Assembly: GCA_017535325.1 (NCBI GenBank)
Contig: JAFXUC010000008.1
Location: 1-43,375 of the forward strand
DNA: 43,375 bases
Direction: 5' to 3'
From: Bacteroidales bacterium
Lineage (GTDB): Bacteria > Bacteroidota > Bacteroidia > Bacteroidales > UBA3824
The notes below the pieces were generated by a model, which saw only the letters and a program-made list of their open reading frames with translations, was not told where the DNA came from and searched no databases. Positions 40,681-43,375 of the stretch are shown here, one piece after another. The translations under genes were made by a program, and so were the position numbers. The stretch's first letter is position 1. The number at the start of each line of letters is the position of its first letter.

Positions 40681-42561
40681 TTAAAACTTAAACACATTTG
40701 CGCTTTCCCTGAAATTTTGCGCCTGAAAATCCAAATCCTCAGCACTTGTGGCAAGTTCGGCGCAAACAGATGCGTTGCCCTGCATTGACGAGTTAAGACG
40801 GTTGACCGCAAAATCAATAGCCTGAATTCTTGATTTTTGGTTTTCAGCAGAAGTTTCGATGTTAGTAATTAATCCGGCACATTCTTTTATGTCAGGCAAA
40901 ATATTGTTTATCAATTCTGCTGACTTTGCAGTGGCGTTGACACTTGTTTCCGCACTTTCAATAATCTCATTTGCGGAATGTTTGCTTTTTTCGGCAAGCC
41001 GCTGAATCTCTGTCGCAACAACTGCAAAACCTTTGCCGTGTTCGCCTGCGCGGGCGGCTTCTACTGCGGCATTTAACGCGAGAATGTTAGTCTGAAAAGC
41101 AATATCGTTGATAATGTCAATTTTTTCCGAAATGCCTTTTACCGCATTGAAACTCAAATCCTGAGCCTCTTTTATCTTGTCAATATCGAGCATAACCTTG
41201 CGCGTAATTTTTTCAGCGGAAAAAGTTTTTTCGGCATTACCGGCAATTTCTTTTGAAATATCCGTTATTGACTGAACTATATTATCTGCGCTTTCTGCTT
41301 GATAATTAGCGTTTTCCGAAAATTTTTGCGTTGTACCAAGAATCTGCGAACTCAAATCCTGCATTTGATTGGCTCCGTCATAAATTTTCGTTAAAACGCT
41401 TTTAAGGTTTTCGGCAACGGTGTAAGTGGATTTCAAAATGCCTGTCGCTTTTTCTGTTTCGGCTTTACCAGCACCCGTCATGTCGCCTTCCGCAATTTTG
41501 TCAACAAGAATTTTTACATCTTTCGGTTCGCCGCCTACATCGTTGATTATGCGGGTCAAAAGACGGTTTGAAGCAACAATCAGCGCAGCAATTATCACGA
41601 TTATCGCTAAGGCTATCGGTATCACAAACTTCGGCAATGCCGCAAACTTATCCGACAAAGGATAAAGAAACTGAATATACGAATACACGTTTTCGTCATA
41701 AAGGTAAAACATTTCATACTCTGTTCCCTTATAAGTAAAAACTGCTTTGTGGATTTCTCCGTCTTTGTGGCGTTTCATCTCTTGATAAACGTCCTCTGGC
41801 ATTTTAGACCAGTCTCCTTTCTTATCTTCGGGAACAACAAAACAGAAATTAGGGTCTTTCGACCAAATAGAAAAGCCGTTTGCAAGAAAATTTTTAGAGC
41901 CGAACGCGCTGTTTGACGACTTTACCTTGTTTTCCTCCTGACCGGTAAAATACAGTCCTTTCAACTGATTGTCAATCATTATGGCTTTGTAAGTACCTAT
42001 AAACGGCGTCTGGGAAATAAAAGTTCTGTCATAAAAAATCTTACCGCTTTCCACCTGCTCTTTCACCCTTGGGTCTTCAAGTTTTGAACCCGTGATATAG
42101 TTTCCATTATTTTTGATTGAAGTAGCAATTATAACATATTCGTTGCCGACTTTTTGATATACCGCCAACTGGCTTTTGGGCGCGGCGGCGACAAGTTTTT
42201 CGATTAAAGCGTTGTCGGAGTTCAGTGTTTCGCCGTTAACAGTCCAAAGTTCGGAAGTCTGTCCGTTTGGAAAAGTAAAGTTTTCGCCCGTTGAAACGAT
42301 TCCGCCGTGTGAGTTCAGGAATATTTCCGTTGAGGCGATTAACTGTTTGTTTCTTTCGTCGCAGCCTGCGTTGTGCGTGTCGAGTTTATCGGTAGAGCCT
42401 TTGAGGTCTGATTTTACGTTTTGTTCTATGCTTGCGCCGAGTTGCTGTCTGATTATCACACCAAACGAGACAACCATAACAAGAATTGCCACGACTCCGA
42501 AAGTTATCAGAATCGTGTTCATTTTTTGTTTCGCGCTGACCTTTTTGCCGTATGTAGCCAT
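40681..42561 (-). CDS. Methyl-accepting chemotaxis protein with Cache-type sensor
   Basis: 626 residues from the ATG at 42559-42561; the frame extends to 42642 but the promoter below rules that out. A membrane helix (about 19-38) precedes an extracytoplasmic domain of about 270 residues with a Cache_3-like pattern (a TFISQTPFIGTYKAIMID stretch), then helix 2 (about 310-335) and a HAMP-like linker. The signalling domain contains the hairpin tip IAFQTNILALNAAVEAARAG split by the usual GEHGKGFAVVA. This is a complete MCP. It implies a CheA/CheW system elsewhere, as no che gene is in the window. MCPs are uncommon in gut Bacteroidales but known in gliding or free-living relatives. Confidence 0.93.
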   Translation of the reverse strand: MATYGKKVSAKQKMNTILITFGVVAILVMVVSFGVIIRQQLGASIEQNVKSDLKGSTDKLDTHNAGCDERNKQLIASTEIFLNSHGGIVSTGENFTFPNGQTSELWTVNGETLNSDNALIEKLVAAAPKSQLAVYQKVGNEYVIIATSIKNNGNYITGSKLEDPRVKEQVESGKIFYDRTFISQTPFIGTYKAIMIDNQLKGLYFTGQEENKVKSSNSAFGSKNFLANGFSIWSKDPNFCFVVPEDKKGDWSKMPEDVYQEMKRHKDGEIHKAVFTYKGTEYEMFYLYDENVYSYIQFLYPLSDKFAALPKFVIPIALAIIVIIAALIVASNRLLTRIINDVGGEPKDVKILVDKIAEGDMTGAGKAETEKATGILKSTYTVAENLKSVLTKIYDGANQMQDLSSQILGTTQKFSENANYQAESADNIVQSITDISKEIAGNAEKTFSAEKITRKVMLDIDKIKEAQDLSFNAVKGISEKIDIINDIAFQTNILALNAAVEAARAGEHGKGFAVVATEIQRLAEKSKHSANEIIESAETSVNATAKSAELINNILPDIKECAGLITNIETSAENQKSRIQAIDFAVNRLNSSMQGNASVCAELATSAEDLDFQAQNFRESANVFKF

Positions 42562-42587
42562 GATTTTCGTTTTTTTTATGAAACGCA

Positions 42588-42617
42588 CAAATCTAATTAA
42601 AAAAAATACAATACAAA
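42588..42617 (-). promoter_or_regulatory. Promoter of the MCP gene
   Basis: On the minus strand: TTTG at 42617-42614, 18-nt spacer, TAGATTTG at 42595-42588. It is 26 nt upstream of the ATG at 42561 and inside the longer frame. The rest of the 355-nt gap to hsdM has a terminator and a promoter on the plus strand and no gene I can support. Confidence 0.7.
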
Positions 42618-42834
42618 ATTTTTTAATTTTTTTTTGCAACAAGGGTAAAAAATGTTTTTTTTGAAAAAAAAAATTAAAAAAATTGCGTTTTCCCGTAGGG
42701 TTTTCTTTTTCTTATGTGTTATATAGATGAAAAAAATAAGAATTCTCTTTAAAACCAAATAATTACTTGAATGAATTTTGTTTAATATAGCAACCTTTCT
42801 ATTTTAACCGTACGCAATTATGAAGAAGAAAAAT

Positions 42835-42865
42835 GCCGCTCCGATAATGAAGCGGCTTTTTTTTT
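42835..42865 (+). terminator. Terminator without an assigned gene
   Basis: A 6-bp GC-rich stem (42835-42840 with 42851-42856) with a 10-nt loop, then nine T. No plus-strand gene lies upstream in the gap, so it may end a short RNA or be a barrier for the hsdM operon. Confidence 0.65.
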
Positions 42866-42894
42866 GCATTAAACGAAAAAAACAATTATTTTTG
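42863..42894 (+). promoter_or_regulatory. Promoter of hsdM
   Basis: TTTG at 42863-42866, 20-nt spacer, TATTTTTG at 42887-42894 followed by CA. It is 23 nt before the hsdM ATG. Confidence 0.75.
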
Positions 42895-42916
42895 CATTTG
42901 TTTTATAGCCAAAAAT

Positions 42917-43375
42917 ATGTCTCATAAATCCAAAATATCGCTTTCGAGGCTGCAATCTTTTCTCAAATCGCAGTGCGACAGGCTGCGCACAAGTATGGAT
43001 GCCGCCGAATATAAAAATTATATCATCGCGCTCCTCTTTTTGAAACGTATCAACGATCAGTTTGAAATTGACCGTCAGACGTTAAAGGAGAATCTTATAA
43101 AACAATATCCCGATGCCGACGATTCTGACATCGAGGAAGAGTTAGACAAGCCCGCAGGATACGTTTGCTACGTGCCGCCAAAAGCACGGTGGAAATTTGT
43201 GCTTAACCCCATAAACGACGATAGCGAAGCCATAAGTTATGCCGATGCAATAACCACCGCATTGACCGAAGTGGAAAAATCTAACTCGGCGTTGCTGTCG
43301 GGTGTGTTGAGCAAAACCAAATTCAACGAACTCAACACCAAGGGCGAGCGTATTCTCGACGAAGAGACCCTGGAA
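42917..43375 (+). CDS. hsdM: Type I restriction-modification DNA methylase, N-terminal part (partial)
   Basis: 153 codons open to the right edge. The product would be the HsdM subunit that, with HsdS, methylates adenine at a bipartite site. The visible N-terminal HsdM_N helical domain shows CDRLRTSMDAAEYKNYIIALLFLKRI split over two helices, then YVCYVPPKARWKF and a VEKSNSALLSGVL segment. The NPPF catalytic motif lies beyond the window. The start is ATG at 42917 with a matched promoter. Downstream hsdS and hsdR are expected but unseen. This may mark the start of a defence region. Confidence 0.85.
   Translation, partial: MSHKSKISLSRLQSFLKSQCDRLRTSMDAAEYKNYIIALLFLKRINDQFEIDRQTLKENLIKQYPDADDSDIEEELDKPAGYVCYVPPKARWKFVLNPINDDSEAISYADAITTALTEVEKSNSALLSGVLSKTKFNELNTKGERILDEETLE

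Noticed and set aside
42820..42924. 35-codon frame beginning ATGAAGAAGAAAAATGCC
   Set aside because: It runs through the terminator and the hsdM promoter and start; no support beyond an ATG.

Overview
The window looks like a chromosome segment of an uncultured or little-studied Bacteroidota, most likely Bacteroidales-like. The strongest sign is the promoter type. At least eight genes or RNAs are preceded by a TAnnTTTG box, often TACCTTTGCA or TATCTTTGCA, usually with a TTTG box 18-21 nt upstream, which is the Bacteroidota housekeeping sigma pattern. Other signs are a cysteine-free DksA-like protein after ileS, a GlnRS gene, the rplY-pth-S4 cluster, many lipoproteins, and few Shine-Dalgarno sequences. 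I cannot assign a genus from the sequence alone.

Layout. 1-1346: end of ileS, a DksA-like regulator and efp. 1439-7056: a signalling and envelope operon with a SpoIIE-type phosphatase, a membrane hybrid with a degenerate kinase core and an intact receiver, and a YfhO-family membrane protein. 7048-11174: an AT-rich accessory patch with a membrane-anchored TPR/HTH regulator divergent from a small secreted protein, a lipoprotein zinc metalloprotease and another lipoprotein. 11257-15935: two coupled unknown genes, aminopeptidase P, a GH27 alpha-galactosidase and folB. 16094-23538: glnS, a tandem inverted-repeat pair, tRNA-Gln, a REC-GAF-PAS-histidine kinase with a tandem-receiver partner, tRNA-Cys, a KdsB-like cytidylyltransferase and gltX. 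23539-26944: a possible small RNA, then rplY-pth-S4 protein and a beta-propeller lipoprotein with a CxxCH haem motif. 27048-32495: a three-gene operon of large proteins that join an N-terminal WGF-type module, beta-sandwich repeats, one membrane helix and outer domains. 32548-36641: XRE/zinc-ribbon regulator, tRNA-Leu, two flippase-like membrane proteins, a secreted unknown and frr. 36738-42561: a HAMP-GAF-PAS receptor ending in a degenerate haemerythrin, metF and a chemoreceptor. From 42917: the start of a type I restriction-modification methylase, cut by the window edge.

How it fits together. Translation genes (ileS, efp, glnS, gltX, rplY, pth, frr, three tRNAs) form a housekeeping backbone, with sensory and envelope genes between them. 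Several signalling proteins keep the fold but have lost catalytic or ligand residues: the kinase core at 2665-4335, the first receiver at 20165-20968, and the haemerythrin at 36738-39524. The best candidate for an undescribed system is the operon at 27048-32495. Its second and third genes lie in one reading frame, separated by a single TAA, and together reproduce the architecture of the first gene.
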